From: Planktomarina sp.
GTDB taxonomy: Bacteria; Pseudomonadota; Alphaproteobacteria; Rhodobacterales; Rhodobacteraceae
DNA: 41,896 nucleotides
Direction: 5' to 3'
Assembly: GCA_020629235.1 (NCBI GenBank)
Contig: JAHDDS010000012.1
Span: forward strand, 9,891 to 51,786
Shown: positions 9,082 to 18,749 of the stretch, one piece after another
Numbering within the stretch: position 1 is the first letter of the stretch
How the letters are laid out: the number at the start of each line of letters is the position of its first letter
Program-made: the position numbers and the translations under genes
The notes under the pieces: generated by a model
Told to the model about the DNA's origin: nothing
The model's input: only the letters and a program-made list of their open reading frames with translations
The model's database searches: none

Positions 9082-10344
9082 TCAAAGCTTGGCGAATTCG
9101 GCTGCTTTTCGCGCGCTCCAACGCACGTCCAGATCAAATCCGTCGTCAGTGTGGCGTTCGGCCACCACCAGGTTTTGATCAAACAACCAAGCGCGTTCGC
9201 GGGCTTGGTCAAACCCCAACGACAGGGTTTCATCGGTGGTTTGCGGGGCCAAGATTTCGCTGATCTTTGCACAGAACGCATCAACGCCCTGTCCCGTGAT
9301 CGCCGACGCCATCAGAACATCGTCGCGGCGTTGGGCTGCGTTGGTGGCGATTTGCAAATCATCATCGGACAAAAGATCGGTCTTGTTCCAAAGTTCCAAG
9401 CGGGGCGTCTGGGGATCAAGGCCCAAGCCTTCCAAAACCTTTTCCACGTCAGCCGCCTGGGCTTGGGTTTCCGTATGGGCAATGTCGCGCACATGCACCA
9501 CCACATCGGCGGCGTTCACCTCTTCCAACGTGGCGCGGAAGGCGGCCACCAATTCGGTGGGCAGGTCAGAAATGAACCCCACGGTGTCAGACAGGATGAT
9601 GTCGCGCCCGTCGGGCAACGCGATGGCCCGCATGGTGGGGTCCAACGTGGCGAACAGCATGTCTTTGGCGAACACCTCTGCCCCGGACAATCGGTTAAAC
9701 AACGTTGATTTGCCCGCGTTGGTATAGCCCACCAGGGCCACAATCGGGAACGGAACCTTGGCCCGGGCAGCGCGGTGCAGACCGCGGGTTTTCACCACCT
9801 TGGTCAATTGCCGCCGCAGCCGCGTCAGTTGCGTGTCGATGGCCCGACGGTCTGCTTCAATTTGGGTTTCACCCGGTCCCCCCACAAAGCCCAGGCCCCC
9901 GCGCTGACGTTCCAAGTGGGTCCAGGCCCGCACCAACCGCGTCCGCTGATACGACAGGGCCGCCATTTCCACTTGCAGCACCCCTTCGCGGGTCTGCGCA
10001 CGGTCGGAAAAGATTTCCAAGATCAACCCAGTCCGGTCCAGAAGCTTCACCTTCCAAGCCTTTTCCAGGTTGCGTTGCTGTACGGGTGTGACGGGTCCGT
10101 CCACCAACACCAGGTCGATGTCATTTGCCTTCAGTGTGGTGGCCAGTTCTTCGATCTTGCCCTGCCCGAACAACGTTCCAGGCTGGGCCTTGGGCAGGGT
10201 CACAACGTCTGACCCGCACACCTCCAGCTCGGGCAATGCCACGGCCAAAGCCACCGCTTCGTCCAAGGCCGATGCGGGTTCACGGGCCGAATGGGCCGCA
10301 GATTTAATGTGTGGGTGCAACACCCAGGCGCGCGTCAGTCCCAC
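9082..10344 (-). CDS. hflX: Ribosome-associated GTPase HflX
   Basis: HflX is a GTPase that binds the 50S subunit and splits stalled or heat-damaged ribosomes. 420 residues. The N-terminal HflX domain holds the glycine-rich GTLFGQGKIEEL and the RQRGGLGFVGGPGETQ linker (residues 147-161). G domain: G1 GYTNAGKST (206-214), G2 FATLDPTMR (231-239), G3 DTVGF (253-257), G4 NKTD (about 317-320), and SA (G5) in MASAITGQG. The start is a GTG at 10344, 24 bp after the hfq stop, so the two genes form the hfq-hflX pair common in proteobacteria. No terminator is visible between its stop and the convergent acylase gene. Confidence 0.97.
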   Translation of the reverse strand: MGLTRAWVLHPHIKSAAHSAREPASALDEAVALAVALPELEVCGSDVVTLPKAQPGTLFGQGKIEELATTLKANDIDLVLVDGPVTPVQQRNLEKAWKVKLLDRTGLILEIFSDRAQTREGVLQVEMAALSYQRTRLVRAWTHLERQRGGLGFVGGPGETQIEADRRAIDTQLTRLRRQLTKVVKTRGLHRAARAKVPFPIVALVGYTNAGKSTLFNRLSGAEVFAKDMLFATLDPTMRAIALPDGRDIILSDTVGFISDLPTELVAAFRATLEEVNAADVVVHVRDIAHTETQAQAADVEKVLEGLGLDPQTPRLELWNKTDLLSDDDLQIATNAAQRRDDVLMASAITGQGVDAFCAKISEILAPQTTDETLSLGFDQARERAWLFDQNLVVAERHTDDGFDLDVRWSARKAAEFAKL

Positions 10345-10368
10345 GGCGCGCCCAAGTGGCGAAGCGGC

Positions 10369-10599
10369 TTACTCTTCCCCTTCATACAGCGAAATCGGTT
10401 GCGCCGGCATGATGGTGGAAATCGCGTGTTTGTACACCAATTGGGATTGCCCATCCCGGCGCAGCAGCACGCAGAAATTATCGAACCAAGTGATCACACC
10501 CTGCAGTTTGACCCCGTTGATCAAAAAGATCGTCACCGGGACTTTTGCCTTGCGAACATGGTTGAGAAAAGAGTCTTGCAGATTTTGCTTATCAGCCAT
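10369..10599 (-). CDS. hfq: RNA chaperone Hfq
   Basis: Hexameric Sm-like protein that promotes pairing of small RNAs with mRNAs. 76 residues, short like other alphaproteobacterial Hfq proteins. The N-terminus [13 protein letters not shown] is typical; the Sm1 region [21 protein letters not shown] is followed by the Sm2 core YKHAISTI, with the proximal-face residues Q, K, YKH present. The ATG at 10599 has GAAGG about seven bases upstream; an earlier in-frame start is unlikely. It lies between trkH (90 bp upstream) and hflX on the same strand. Its presence is relevant to the candidate small RNA at 39.6-39.7 kb, although similar anti-SD RNAs in other alphaproteobacteria do not all need Hfq. Confidence 0.98.
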   Translation of the reverse strand: MADKQNLQDSFLNHVRKAKVPVTIFLINGVKLQGVITWFDNFCVLLRRDGQSQLVYKHAISTIMPAQPISLYEGEE

Positions 10600-10689
10600 T
10601 TTATTTACCTTCGGTCGTGACGGGAACACACACAATTATCCCGCATGCCGCCAATATGGGTTTGAAATCAGGGGTTGACCAGCCCTAAA

Positions 10690-12198
10690 TCAGGCCGAAC
10701 GCCAAAGTTCTGGGTTCAAAAGCGCCACAAAGACCAAAGTTTCCAAACGCCCCACCACCATGGCCACGCATAAGATCAGTTTGGCGGGATCGTTCAGGGC
10801 CACAAAGTCAATCGGGTCCATGGGGGCAACAGCCGTCAACGGCCCGGTGTTGGACAGGGTCGCGATGGTCAAAATGATGCCGTCTTCAAAGGACACATCC
10901 GTGAAGGCCAGCGCCAGCAGCACGGCTGCCAGGGACACCGCGAACATCATGAAGAAGACCCAAGCCATGACTGTGGCGCGCACCTCTTCTGCGTCGTTGC
11001 GGGTGACTTGGGACGGGGACACCAACTTCATCTGTTCCACCCGCGTGTGATCCACCAGCAAGGCCACGCGCAACAGCTTGATGCCGCCGGCCGTGGTGGC
11101 CACACCGCCCCCCACCAAGGCGATCCCCAGCAACACCAGCGATGACCCGTTCAGGCCCGACCAAGCTTGGGCGTCGGCCCACCCTTCGGATACGTATCCC
11201 GCCGTGGCCAGAAACGACAGCGCCGTAAAGAACGCCCCCCACAGCACGTGGATGGCTTGGGCAATGCTTTCGTCCTGTTCCACCGTCGCCGCCCCGATAT
11301 AGTGTTTGAGAAAGATCGACAGGGTCACCAACGCCACCAGGGCCAGCCCCATTTTCATTTCCTGATCGTCGCGCAGGTTTTTCAGTGACGGGGCCCCGGC
11401 AGCAGCGTTCACCATCACCCGCGAAATGGCGAAGACAAGAAAGACCGCGATGGTGGCTTCCATGATGACGCCGATGCCCAAAGGTGTGCCCGCCGCGGCC
11501 CCTTGGATGCCCGATGTGGACAGCACCCCCATGGCCAGCAAGGCAGCCTCCATCGGCGGGACACTGCTGGACAACATGATGATAAACAGCACCACCGTCA
11601 GCCCGACATAGGCGGGCAGCAAACGGCGCGCTTCAGACGAAAAGCGCAACGCACAGACCGCTTGTTGCAGCGTGGCCCCGTGATCGCGGCCCCACACGGT
11701 CATGTTCCCCCGCGACAGGTGTTCGTACCCCCCAAGGTTCAGCGGCATGAACACCGACCAAGCCAAGACCCACATTAAAAACCCGCCGCACCAAGCCACC
11801 AAGGCCCGCCACAGTTGCAATGTCGGGGTCAGGCGTTCGGGGTCCAACACTTGCAGCCCGGTCGTGGTCAGGGCCGACACCATATCCAGATAGGCGTTCA
11901 AAAACGACGTGGTTTGCAACGCGTCGTGATACGGAACCGCCAAAATCACCGGCAGCAGCAAAAACAACACCAAAAGCGTGATCAACATGTTGCGCTGCGA
12001 CGTGGGCCGCAGCGGGGCGGCGTTCTGGGCCACCTTGGCAAAGCCGAAGCCAAAAAACGACAGGATGGCCGCATATAAAAACGCCCGCCCTTCCGACGAT
12101 TCCCCCAATGTGAACCCGTGCACAGCGGGTAAGATCATGACCGCCGCAAAGCTGAGCGGCACAATCACCAAGATATGGGGGGGACTGCGCTCGATCAT
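10690..12198 (-). CDS. trkH: Trk potassium uptake protein, membrane subunit TrkH
   Basis: Inner-membrane K+ translocation subunit that works with cytoplasmic TrkA. 502 residues with at least ten hydrophobic segments. The four pore-loop selectivity-filter regions are visible as SALTTTGLQVL, LSTSGIQGAA, FLATAGYVSEG and LSNTGPLTAV, each with the conserved glycine. The start ATG shares a base with the trkA stop (TAATG at 12196-12200), so translation is very likely coupled. It is part of the ntr-trk-hfq run; ntrYX followed by trkA/trkH occurs in several alphaproteobacteria and links nitrogen control with K+ homeostasis. The closing VVGRLETLVFVALLNPE is typical of TrkH/KtrB. Confidence 0.96.
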   Translation of the reverse strand: MIERSPPHILVIVPLSFAAVMILPAVHGFTLGESSEGRAFLYAAILSFFGFGFAKVAQNAAPLRPTSQRNMLITLLVLFLLLPVILAVPYHDALQTTSFLNAYLDMVSALTTTGLQVLDPERLTPTLQLWRALVAWCGGFLMWVLAWSVFMPLNLGGYEHLSRGNMTVWGRDHGATLQQAVCALRFSSEARRLLPAYVGLTVVLFIIMLSSSVPPMEAALLAMGVLSTSGIQGAAAGTPLGIGVIMEATIAVFLVFAISRVMVNAAAGAPSLKNLRDDQEMKMGLALVALVTLSIFLKHYIGAATVEQDESIAQAIHVLWGAFFTALSFLATAGYVSEGWADAQAWSGLNGSSLVLLGIALVGGGVATTAGGIKLLRVALLVDHTRVEQMKLVSPSQVTRNDAEEVRATVMAWVFFMMFAVSLAAVLLALAFTDVSFEDGIILTIATLSNTGPLTAVAPMDPIDFVALNDPAKLILCVAMVVGRLETLVFVALLNPELWRSA

Positions 12199-13574
12199 TA
12201 AAAGAAGTCGATGGTCACCTGCAGCAACCGTTCCACGTCTTGGACATTTTTCGACAAAGAAAACAGAACCAAGCTGTCGCCTTCTTCGATCAAGGTGCGC
12301 CCGCGCGGGATGATAACTTCGGACCCTTTTTTCATAGCCCCCACCAAGACGCCTTCCGGGAAATCGATGTCAGAAATTTTCTTGCCCGCGATGTTGGACG
12401 ATGACAGCACCACGGCTTCGATCACTTCGGCGTCGTCGTCGCCGATGGTATAGACGCCGGTGACCTTGCCTTGCCGGATGTGGCGCAAAATCGACGACAC
12501 GGTGGTGGCGCGCGGGTTGATGTGGGCGTCGATGTCCAGTTCGTCCAACAGCGGCACCAGTGTTGGATCGTTGATCAAACAGATGGACATTTTGCAGCCC
12601 AACGCCTTGGACCGCACGGCTGCCAAAATATTGGTTTTGTCGTCGTCCGTTACGGCCAAAACAGCGTCAGAATTTTCGATCTTCGCTTCGCGCAACAGGT
12701 CCACATCCAGGCCGTCGCCGTGCAGGACGATGGTTTTTTCCAACTCTTCTGCCGCGCGTTCGGCGCAGGGTCGGCTGCGTTCGATCACTTTCGACCGGAT
12801 GCGCCCGGGTTGGTCTTCCAGGTTTTTGGCCACGGCAAGCCCCACGTTGCCGCCCCCCACAACGACAACCCGCTTTTGTTCGGGGGCCCGTTTGCCAAAC
12901 GCTTCCAGTGTACGGTCCACATCATCGAGATGGGCAAAGACATATGCTGCATCGCCCGGTTCCACGTGGCCGCCTGCATCTGGCACAATCAATTCGCCAT
13001 TGCGCCGGATGCCCACGACGATGGCGCGCAGGGTCGAGAACAGATTGCTAAGTTCACGCAGCGGCGTGTTCGCCACCGGGCAGTCGTCATCAATGCGGAT
13101 GCCGATCAGCTGGGCCTTTTCCCCCAAAAAGAATTCCGTCTCGAACGCAGCGGGGGTTTGCAGGCGCCGCAATGCAGCCACAGCCACTTCCCGTTCGGGG
13201 CTGATCACCACGTCGATGGGCAAGTGGTCGCGGCGAAACAGGTCGGAATAGATGGCGTTCAAATACCCTTGGGCCCGCAGGCGCGCGATTTTGCGCGGCA
13301 CCGAAAACACCGAATGCGCCACTTGGCAGGTCACCATATTCACTTCGTCAGAATGGGTGGCGGCGATCACCATATCGGCGTCTTCCGCCCCGGCGCGTTC
13401 CAAGACGTTGGGATAACTGGCAAACCCGGCCAAACCTTGCACGTCCAATGTGTCCGTGGCCCGGCGCACAAGATCTGCGTCGTTGTCGATGATGGTGACG
13501 TCATTCTTTTCGTTGGCCAGGTGGCGCGCGATTTGCCAGCCCACCTGCCCGGCCCCACAAATGATGACCTTCAT
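12198..13574 (-). CDS. trkA: Trk potassium uptake regulator TrkA
   Basis: Peripheral NAD(H)-binding gating subunit of the Trk K+ uptake system. 458 residues made of two repeated RCK units. The first Rossmann motif is at the N-terminus (MKVIICGAGQVGWQIARHL) with acidic ribose-binding DND at 31-33; the second begins near residue 234 with VVVVGGGNVGLAVAKNLE. Each is followed by an RCK-C (TrkA-C) domain, the last ending in the PRGRTLIEEGDSLVLF stretch. The gene is 87 bp from ntrX, so it may have its own promoter, and is translationally coupled to trkH downstream. Confidence 0.97.
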   Translation of the reverse strand: MKVIICGAGQVGWQIARHLANEKNDVTIIDNDADLVRRATDTLDVQGLAGFASYPNVLERAGAEDADMVIAATHSDEVNMVTCQVAHSVFSVPRKIARLRAQGYLNAIYSDLFRRDHLPIDVVISPEREVAVAALRRLQTPAAFETEFFLGEKAQLIGIRIDDDCPVANTPLRELSNLFSTLRAIVVGIRRNGELIVPDAGGHVEPGDAAYVFAHLDDVDRTLEAFGKRAPEQKRVVVVGGGNVGLAVAKNLEDQPGRIRSKVIERSRPCAERAAEELEKTIVLHGDGLDVDLLREAKIENSDAVLAVTDDDKTNILAAVRSKALGCKMSICLINDPTLVPLLDELDIDAHINPRATTVSSILRHIRQGKVTGVYTIGDDDAEVIEAVVLSSSNIAGKKISDIDFPEGVLVGAMKKGSEVIIPRGRTLIEEGDSLVLFSLSKNVQDVERLLQVTIDFF

Positions 13575-13661
13575 GTAAAACGGCCTTTGTTGCCAAATCA
13601 GGCCCTAAGTCGTGTCAGAACAACAATGGGGCGTCAACGGTCTGTCGGTCCCCATAACCCG

Positions 13662-15071
13662 TCAAGACACGCCTTCATCTGCGTCCAGTTTGGCCACCCG
13701 TCCGCCCCCGCGATTAGAGGTCACAACCCCCAAAGACTTCAGCTTGCGGTGAAGCGCCGACCGTTCCATTCCCACAAAGTTCGCCGTCCGAGAGATATTG
13801 CCCCCAAAGCGATTGATCTGGGTCAACAGGTATTCGCGTTCAAAGTATTCGCGGGCTTCGCGCAGCGACAGCGTGGCCATATTTCCCGACAATACGATGC
13901 GCCCGTCCATGCTGCGGTTTTGGTTTTCGTTGGCGGGCAGTTCTTCGGACACAATCGGCCCGCTTTGACGCCCCAAGATCAAAATCCGTTCCACCACATT
14001 GCGCAACTGCCGCACGTTTCCGGGCCACAGCATGCTTTGCAGCATCGCCGCCGCGTCATCGTCAAAGGCGCGCAGCGGCAAGCCTTGATCGGTGTGCAAC
14101 GCGTCGACAAAGTGGCTGGCCAAAAGCGGGATATCTTCGCGGCGATCTTCTAAGCTGGGCACTTGGATCGGCACCACGTTCAACCGGTGGTACAATTCTT
14201 CGCGAAAGCGGCCTTCTTCAATCTCTTCCAACAGGTCTTTGGTGGTGGATGAAATGATGCGCACGTCCACCTTCAACACACCTTGCCCGCCCAAGCGGGA
14301 AAACTTCTGATCCACCAGAACCCGCAGCAATTTCGACTGCGTGGCCAAAGGCAAATCGGCCACTTCGTCGAAATAAAGCACGCCGCGATCCGCTGCTTCC
14401 AGCAGACCAGTTTGCACACCGCCTGGCCCTTCGGACCCGAACAGGGTCTGTTCCACGGTTTCTGGTTCCATGGACCCGCTGGTGACGGTAATGAACGGCG
14501 CGTCGGCCCGGTTCGAATGGGCGTGGATGAACCGCGCCGCGATTTCTTTTCCCGCCCCTGCAGGCCCCGCCAACATCACCCGACCGTTGGATTTGGTGAC
14601 CTTTTCCAGGTTTGATTTCAACGTGCGGAACACCGCAGACTGGCCGATCATATCCAAGGTCGGGGCGTCTTGGCGGCGCAGGGCTTGATTTTCCTGGCGC
14701 AGGCGGGACGTTTCCATGGCCCGCCGGATCACCACCAAAAGCTGGTCGATGTTGAACGGCTTTTCGATGAAATCATAAGCGCCCTGCTTGATGGCGGCCA
14801 CGGCGATTTCGATATTGCCGTGCCCCGATATGATCACCACAGGCACGTCGGGCGTGTCCTGTTTCACTTTCTTCAGAATATCGATCCCGTCCATCTGGCT
14901 GTCTTTCAACCATATGTCCAAGATCAACAGCGCGGGCTGCGCTTTGGCCAGTTCCGCCACGGCATCGTCCGACGTGCCCGCCAGCCGCGTCGTGAAGCCT
15001 TCGTCGATCAAAATGTCAGAGATCAGTTCGCGAATGTCACGTTCGTCGTCGACAATAAGAATGTCACCCAT
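13662..15071 (-). CDS. ntrX: Nitrogen/redox response regulator NtrX
   Basis: Response regulator of the NtrY/NtrX two-component system, linked in alphaproteobacteria to nitrogen metabolism, respiration and envelope functions. 469 residues: receiver domain with phospho-acceptor Asp52 (LLILDIWLKD) and switch lysine in FIEKPF; an AAA+ domain with altered Walker A GPAGAGKE (instead of GESGTGKE) and Walker B-like LYFDEVADLP; and a Fis-type HTH at the C-terminus (NISRTANFVGMERSALHRKL). Where sigma-54 activators carry GAFTGA the sequence is EGPGGVQTGLLEAA, so it probably does not remodel sigma-54 RNA polymerase. The start overlaps the ntrY stop by eight bases. Confidence 0.96.
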   Translation of the reverse strand: MGDILIVDDERDIRELISDILIDEGFTTRLAGTSDDAVAELAKAQPALLILDIWLKDSQMDGIDILKKVKQDTPDVPVVIISGHGNIEIAVAAIKQGAYDFIEKPFNIDQLLVVIRRAMETSRLRQENQALRRQDAPTLDMIGQSAVFRTLKSNLEKVTKSNGRVMLAGPAGAGKEIAARFIHAHSNRADAPFITVTSGSMEPETVEQTLFGSEGPGGVQTGLLEAADRGVLYFDEVADLPLATQSKLLRVLVDQKFSRLGGQGVLKVDVRIISSTTKDLLEEIEEGRFREELYHRLNVVPIQVPSLEDRREDIPLLASHFVDALHTDQGLPLRAFDDDAAAMLQSMLWPGNVRQLRNVVERILILGRQSGPIVSEELPANENQNRSMDGRIVLSGNMATLSLREAREYFEREYLLTQINRFGGNISRTANFVGMERSALHRKLKSLGVVTSNRGGGRVAKLDADEGVS

Positions 15072-17304
15072 ATTCCACCTGTTTTTCTTTTTCTGTCACC
15101 GCCCCGATCATGGGCAGTGTCACGCGCGCCACGGCGCCTTGGGTTTTGGTTCCGTCAGCCGCCCGTCGGTCGTCCAGGGTCAGGCTGCCGCCATGTTCTT
15201 CGATAATTTTCACCACGATGGGCAGACCCAATCCGGTGCCTTCGTCCCTGTGCGTCACATAGGGTTCAAACAGTTTGGCCCGATCCGCCGGAAGGCCGAT
15301 GCCGTTGTCCGCGATCTGCAAAATTGCTTGGTCGTCTTCCACCGCCAATTCGATGTCAATCTGGCCTTTGGGCAGCGGTTGGCTTGGCGTGCGCATGGCA
15401 ATGGCCTCGCCCGCGTTTTTCACCAAATTTGTCAGCGCTTGGCGCAGCATGGTTTGGTCAAACGAAAAGACCACGTCGCCGTCGGGCAGTGTCAGTGACA
15501 GCGCCACATCCACTTGGCCCGCGTCCTGCATGGCGGTCACATCACGCAGCAGATCGGTCAGCGATGCCGCGCGCTTTTCAGCCTGGGGCATGCGGGCGAA
15601 TTTCGAAAACTCGTCCACGATCCGGCGCAAATCATCCGTCTGGCGCGAAATCACGCCGGTCATTTCTTCCAATTTGCCCGCGTCCTTGCCCAAGGCGGGG
15701 GCGAACTTGCGGTGAATGCGGTCCGCAGACAGCTTGATGGGCGTCAGGGGGTTCTTGATTTCATGGGCAATGCGCCGGGCCACATCACCCCAGGCGGCCA
15801 TGCGCTGTGCACTGACCAAATCGGTCACGTCTTCAATGGCGATCACGGTGCCTTCCACTTGGCCCATGTCATTTTCGCGCGACGCAATTTGCACCAGCAG
15901 GCTTTCTTGCTTGCCGTGGCGCACCAACTTCATTTCTTGGCGGACCGACGTGGACCTGGTCCGCGAAAGTTCTGCCAACAGCGGTGAAATTTCGGGAACC
16001 AAATCACCGAACGCCAGCCCCAAGGCCGCGTCATCCAGGTCCAAGGCCCGTTTCGCCGCCCGGTTCAAAAAGGTGATGTGGCCTTCCTTGTCCAACCCCA
16101 CCACGCCTGATGTCACCGACGACAGAACGGAATCAAACAGGCGGCGGCGTCGGTCGGCTTGTTCGGCGTTTTGCACCAAATTGTCACGCTGGCCTTTCAA
16201 CTGCTTGGTCATCTGGTTGAAGTATCGCCCCAGCATCGAAATTTCGTCGTCGCCGCGCAAGTTTTCCACACGGGCGTCCAAATCCCCTGCCCCCACGCGG
16301 CGGGCGGCTGCGGCCAAATCCCCCACGGGGCGCGCAAGGCGTTCGGCGAACCAAAGCCCCACCCAGGTGGCCGCCAGCACCAAGATCAACGCAAACACTA
16401 AATACAGGATGCCAAAATCAAACAGCAGCCGCCCGCGATCTTGTTCCAACTGCTGGTACAGCCCTGCAGTGGCCGTGGTTTCATCCAACAACCCCGCCAA
16501 GCGCCCGTCGATGTCGCGCGCAATCAGCAGGTAACGGTTGGGAAAGTCCTGCAATCGCAGCAAGGCGCGAACTTCATTGCCCACCTGATCAACGATCACC
16601 AGGGGGTCTTGATCCGCGGCGGCGATTTGTTCGGGCGTGGGTTGTTCGAAATTGAAGCGGTAACTTTCCGGGCCGCGCACCAAAAGCGTGCCCAGGTTGT
16701 CGATCACAAACATCTCTTTCACGCCGCGTTGGATTTGCGGTTTGATGTCTTCCAGGATTTGACGCACCTGCCCGTCTTCCAGGGCAAAGCGGCGTTCGGC
16801 ATCGTTTAACGCCACAGCCACGGCGGAAATGTCGGTGCGGATCGCGTCGCGTTGGTCCTGCTGATACGCCTGCGCCGCTTCGCGCGACACCCCAAGGGCG
16901 TTGCGCACCCGGTCCGAAAACCACCCTTCAAATGACTGGTTCACGGTTAACATGGCGAACAAGGCCACCAAGACGGCAGGCACCAAAGCCAGGGCCGCAA
17001 AAACAGCTGACAACCGCACGTGCAGGCGCGACCCCGACGATTTGGCGCGGCGGGCAGTCACCACCTGGGATACGCGCCACAACACCAAGGTCGACGCCAC
17101 CAGCACATAGACCAGATCGAACGTCAAAATGACCCGCAGGAAACCAGACGTGCCTTCGTTCAACGGTTGCAAAGCAAGGTAAGTGGCCACCACCAAAACA
17201 GGGCCCGTCACCACCAAAAGGATGGCAAAGATCACCCGGGCGCTTCGGCTGTGCCGAAGATCCGCGCTGAACGAAACCCAATCGCTGACCATGCCTTGCC
17301 GCAC
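15064..17304 (-). CDS. ntrY: Membrane sensor histidine kinase NtrY
   Basis: Sensor kinase partner of NtrX. 746 residues from the GTG at 17304; an ATG four codons in (17292) is equally possible, as both have modest upstream purine tracts. Three or four N-terminal transmembrane segments lie within residues 20-125, followed by a periplasmic/extracytoplasmic region, another membrane segment near 300-325 (LLFDFGILYLVFALILVLAATWVGLW), a HAMP linker (ARPVGDLAAAARRVGAGDLD), a PAS domain (GLDKEGHITFLNRAAKRAL), then HisKA with the phospho-accepting His514 in RIAHEIKNPLTPIKLS, and an HATPase domain with N-box NLVKNAGEAI and G-box GTGLGLPIV. It overlaps ntrX and is 68 bp downstream of ntrC. Confidence 0.96.
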   Translation of the reverse strand: MRQGMVSDWVSFSADLRHSRSARVIFAILLVVTGPVLVVATYLALQPLNEGTSGFLRVILTFDLVYVLVASTLVLWRVSQVVTARRAKSSGSRLHVRLSAVFAALALVPAVLVALFAMLTVNQSFEGWFSDRVRNALGVSREAAQAYQQDQRDAIRTDISAVAVALNDAERRFALEDGQVRQILEDIKPQIQRGVKEMFVIDNLGTLLVRGPESYRFNFEQPTPEQIAAADQDPLVIVDQVGNEVRALLRLQDFPNRYLLIARDIDGRLAGLLDETTATAGLYQQLEQDRGRLLFDFGILYLVFALILVLAATWVGLWFAERLARPVGDLAAAARRVGAGDLDARVENLRGDDEISMLGRYFNQMTKQLKGQRDNLVQNAEQADRRRRLFDSVLSSVTSGVVGLDKEGHITFLNRAAKRALDLDDAALGLAFGDLVPEISPLLAELSRTRSTSVRQEMKLVRHGKQESLLVQIASRENDMGQVEGTVIAIEDVTDLVSAQRMAAWGDVARRIAHEIKNPLTPIKLSADRIHRKFAPALGKDAGKLEEMTGVISRQTDDLRRIVDEFSKFARMPQAEKRAASLTDLLRDVTAMQDAGQVDVALSLTLPDGDVVFSFDQTMLRQALTNLVKNAGEAIAMRTPSQPLPKGQIDIELAVEDDQAILQIADNGIGLPADRAKLFEPYVTHRDEGTGLGLPIVVKIIEEHGGSLTLDDRRAADGTKTQGAVARVTLPMIGAVTEKEKQVEYG

Positions 17305-17372
17305 GGCGCCCCCACAAATCGACTACCCCACTGGCGCGCCCGTATTGCAGAAGGGTCACGCCTGTTGCGGTT

Positions 17373-18737
17373 TTACATCAACTTGCGCCGCCGAGTCACG
17401 AGGATATCCAACTCGGTGATCTTTTTTCTGAGTGTATTTCGATTAATTCCCAGAAGTTCGGCACATTTGGCCTGATTGCCCGCCGTTGCGTCCAATGCAA
17501 TCTCGATCAGGGGCTTTTCCACTTCGCGCAGAATGCGTTGATACACGCCCACGGGCGGCAAATCACCGTCGTGCAGGTCAAAATACCGCGTCAGATGGCG
17601 GGTGACAGAATCAGACAGCTTTTCATCGCGCCCACTTCCCAAGGCCGACGCCCCCCGCGTGGCGGTGTTCAACACGTCTTCCACATGGTCCAATGTGATT
17701 TGGGTGTCTGGGGCCGTCAGGATCAAACGGCGCACGGTGAACGCCAACTGGCGCACGTTGCCCGGCCAGTCAAACGACCGCAGCGCTTGGGTGGCTTGGG
17801 GGCTGATCGATTTAATGGTGCCGCTTTCGCGTTCCACCTCGCCCAAGAAGTAATCCACCAACAGCGGAATATCATCCACGCGTTCGCGCAAGGGCGGCAC
17901 CGACAGGACAATCCCGGTCAAACGGAAAAACAAATCCTGGCGGAAACTGCCCGCCGCAGCGCAGTCGCCCAGGTTTTCTTGGCTGGTGACCAAAACCCCC
18001 GTGGGGGCGTCTTGCTTACTTTCCAACAGGCGCACCAGTCGGCCTTGGGCGGCCAGATCCAATTCGGTGACGTCTTCGATCACCAAGGTGCCCCGTTCGG
18101 CCTGTTCAAACACGGCCTTCGCTTGTTCTGCCGTTGTGAAGTCTTCCACCGTGGACACCACGAACGGATGGTCGCGCCGGTCTGACAGCGCGTGCACGGT
18201 GCGCGCGATCAGCGATTTGCCGGTCCCACTTTCCCCTTCGATCACCGCTGGAAGGTCGGAATTCATGACCCTTGCAATCAAGCGGTACAGCTCTTGCATG
18301 TTTTCAGCCCGCCCCACCAGCGGCAGACTGTCGGCTTGGGCGGGTTTGAAGGCGGTCTTTTTGGGCAAGCGGCGCTTGGTTTCCAACGCTTGGGACGCGC
18401 GGGTCATCAGATCGGGCAGATCAAAGGGCTTGGGCAGATAGTCAAACGCCCGGGCTTCGGTCGCTTTTACGGCCGTCAAAATCGTGTTCTGGGCCGAAAT
18501 CACGATTACTGGCATGCCGGGGCGTTCCCCGTGAATTTCCGGCAGCATGTCGATGCCATTTCCGTCCGGCATCATCACGTCCGAAATCACCAAATCCCCT
18601 TTGCCTTCGCCAACCCACCGCTTCAACGTCATCAGCGAAGACGTGGCGTGAACCCGGCATCCCGCCCGCGTAAAGGCCTGGGTCAAAACCGTGCGAATGG
18701 TGCGATCGTCGTCTGCGATAAGGACAGTGCCGTCCAT
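17373..18737 (-). CDS. ntrC: Nitrogen regulator NtrC (Rhodobacter type, no GAFTGA loop)
   Basis: Response regulator that activates nitrogen-assimilation genes when phosphorylated by NtrB. 454 residues. Receiver domain with Asp53 ([13 protein letters not shown]) and the conserved Lys in YLPKPFD; AAA+ domain with Walker [12 protein letters not shown] near residue 167 and degenerate Walker [12 protein letters not shown]-terminal Fis-type HTH ([20 protein letters not shown]). The stretch that would hold GAFTGA is missing: [19 protein letters not shown] joins the two Walker motifs with a deletion. The same feature was described for R. capsulatus NtrC, which works with the housekeeping RNA polymerase. 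Twelve bases separate it from ntrB. Confidence 0.97.
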   Translation of the reverse strand: MDGTVLIADDDRTIRTVLTQAFTRAGCRVHATSSLMTLKRWVGEGKGDLVISDVMMPDGNGIDMLPEIHGERPGMPVIVISAQNTILTAVKATEARAFDYLPKPFDLPDLMTRASQALETKRRLPKKTAFKPAQADSLPLVGRAENMQELYRLIARVMNSDLPAVIEGESGTGKSLIARTVHALSDRRDHPFVVSTVEDFTTAEQAKAVFEQAERGTLVIEDVTELDLAAQGRLVRLLESKQDAPTGVLVTSQENLGDCAAAGSFRQDLFFRLTGIVLSVPPLRERVDDIPLLVDYFLGEVERESGTIKSISPQATQALRSFDWPGNVRQLAFTVRRLILTAPDTQITLDHVEDVLNTATRGASALGSGRDEKLSDSVTRHLTRYFDLHDGDLPPVGVYQRILREVEKPLIEIALDATAGNQAKCAELLGINRNTLRKKITELDILVTRRRKLM

Positions 18738-18749
18738 AATGTCAGTCTC

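Noticed and set aside
12471-14153. A 560-codon open frame on the plus strand
   Set aside because: It lies antisense to trkA and ntrX, which have clear domain motifs, and its translation is rich in His, Gln and Arg with no recognisable motif; it is a shadow of GC-rich coding sequence.
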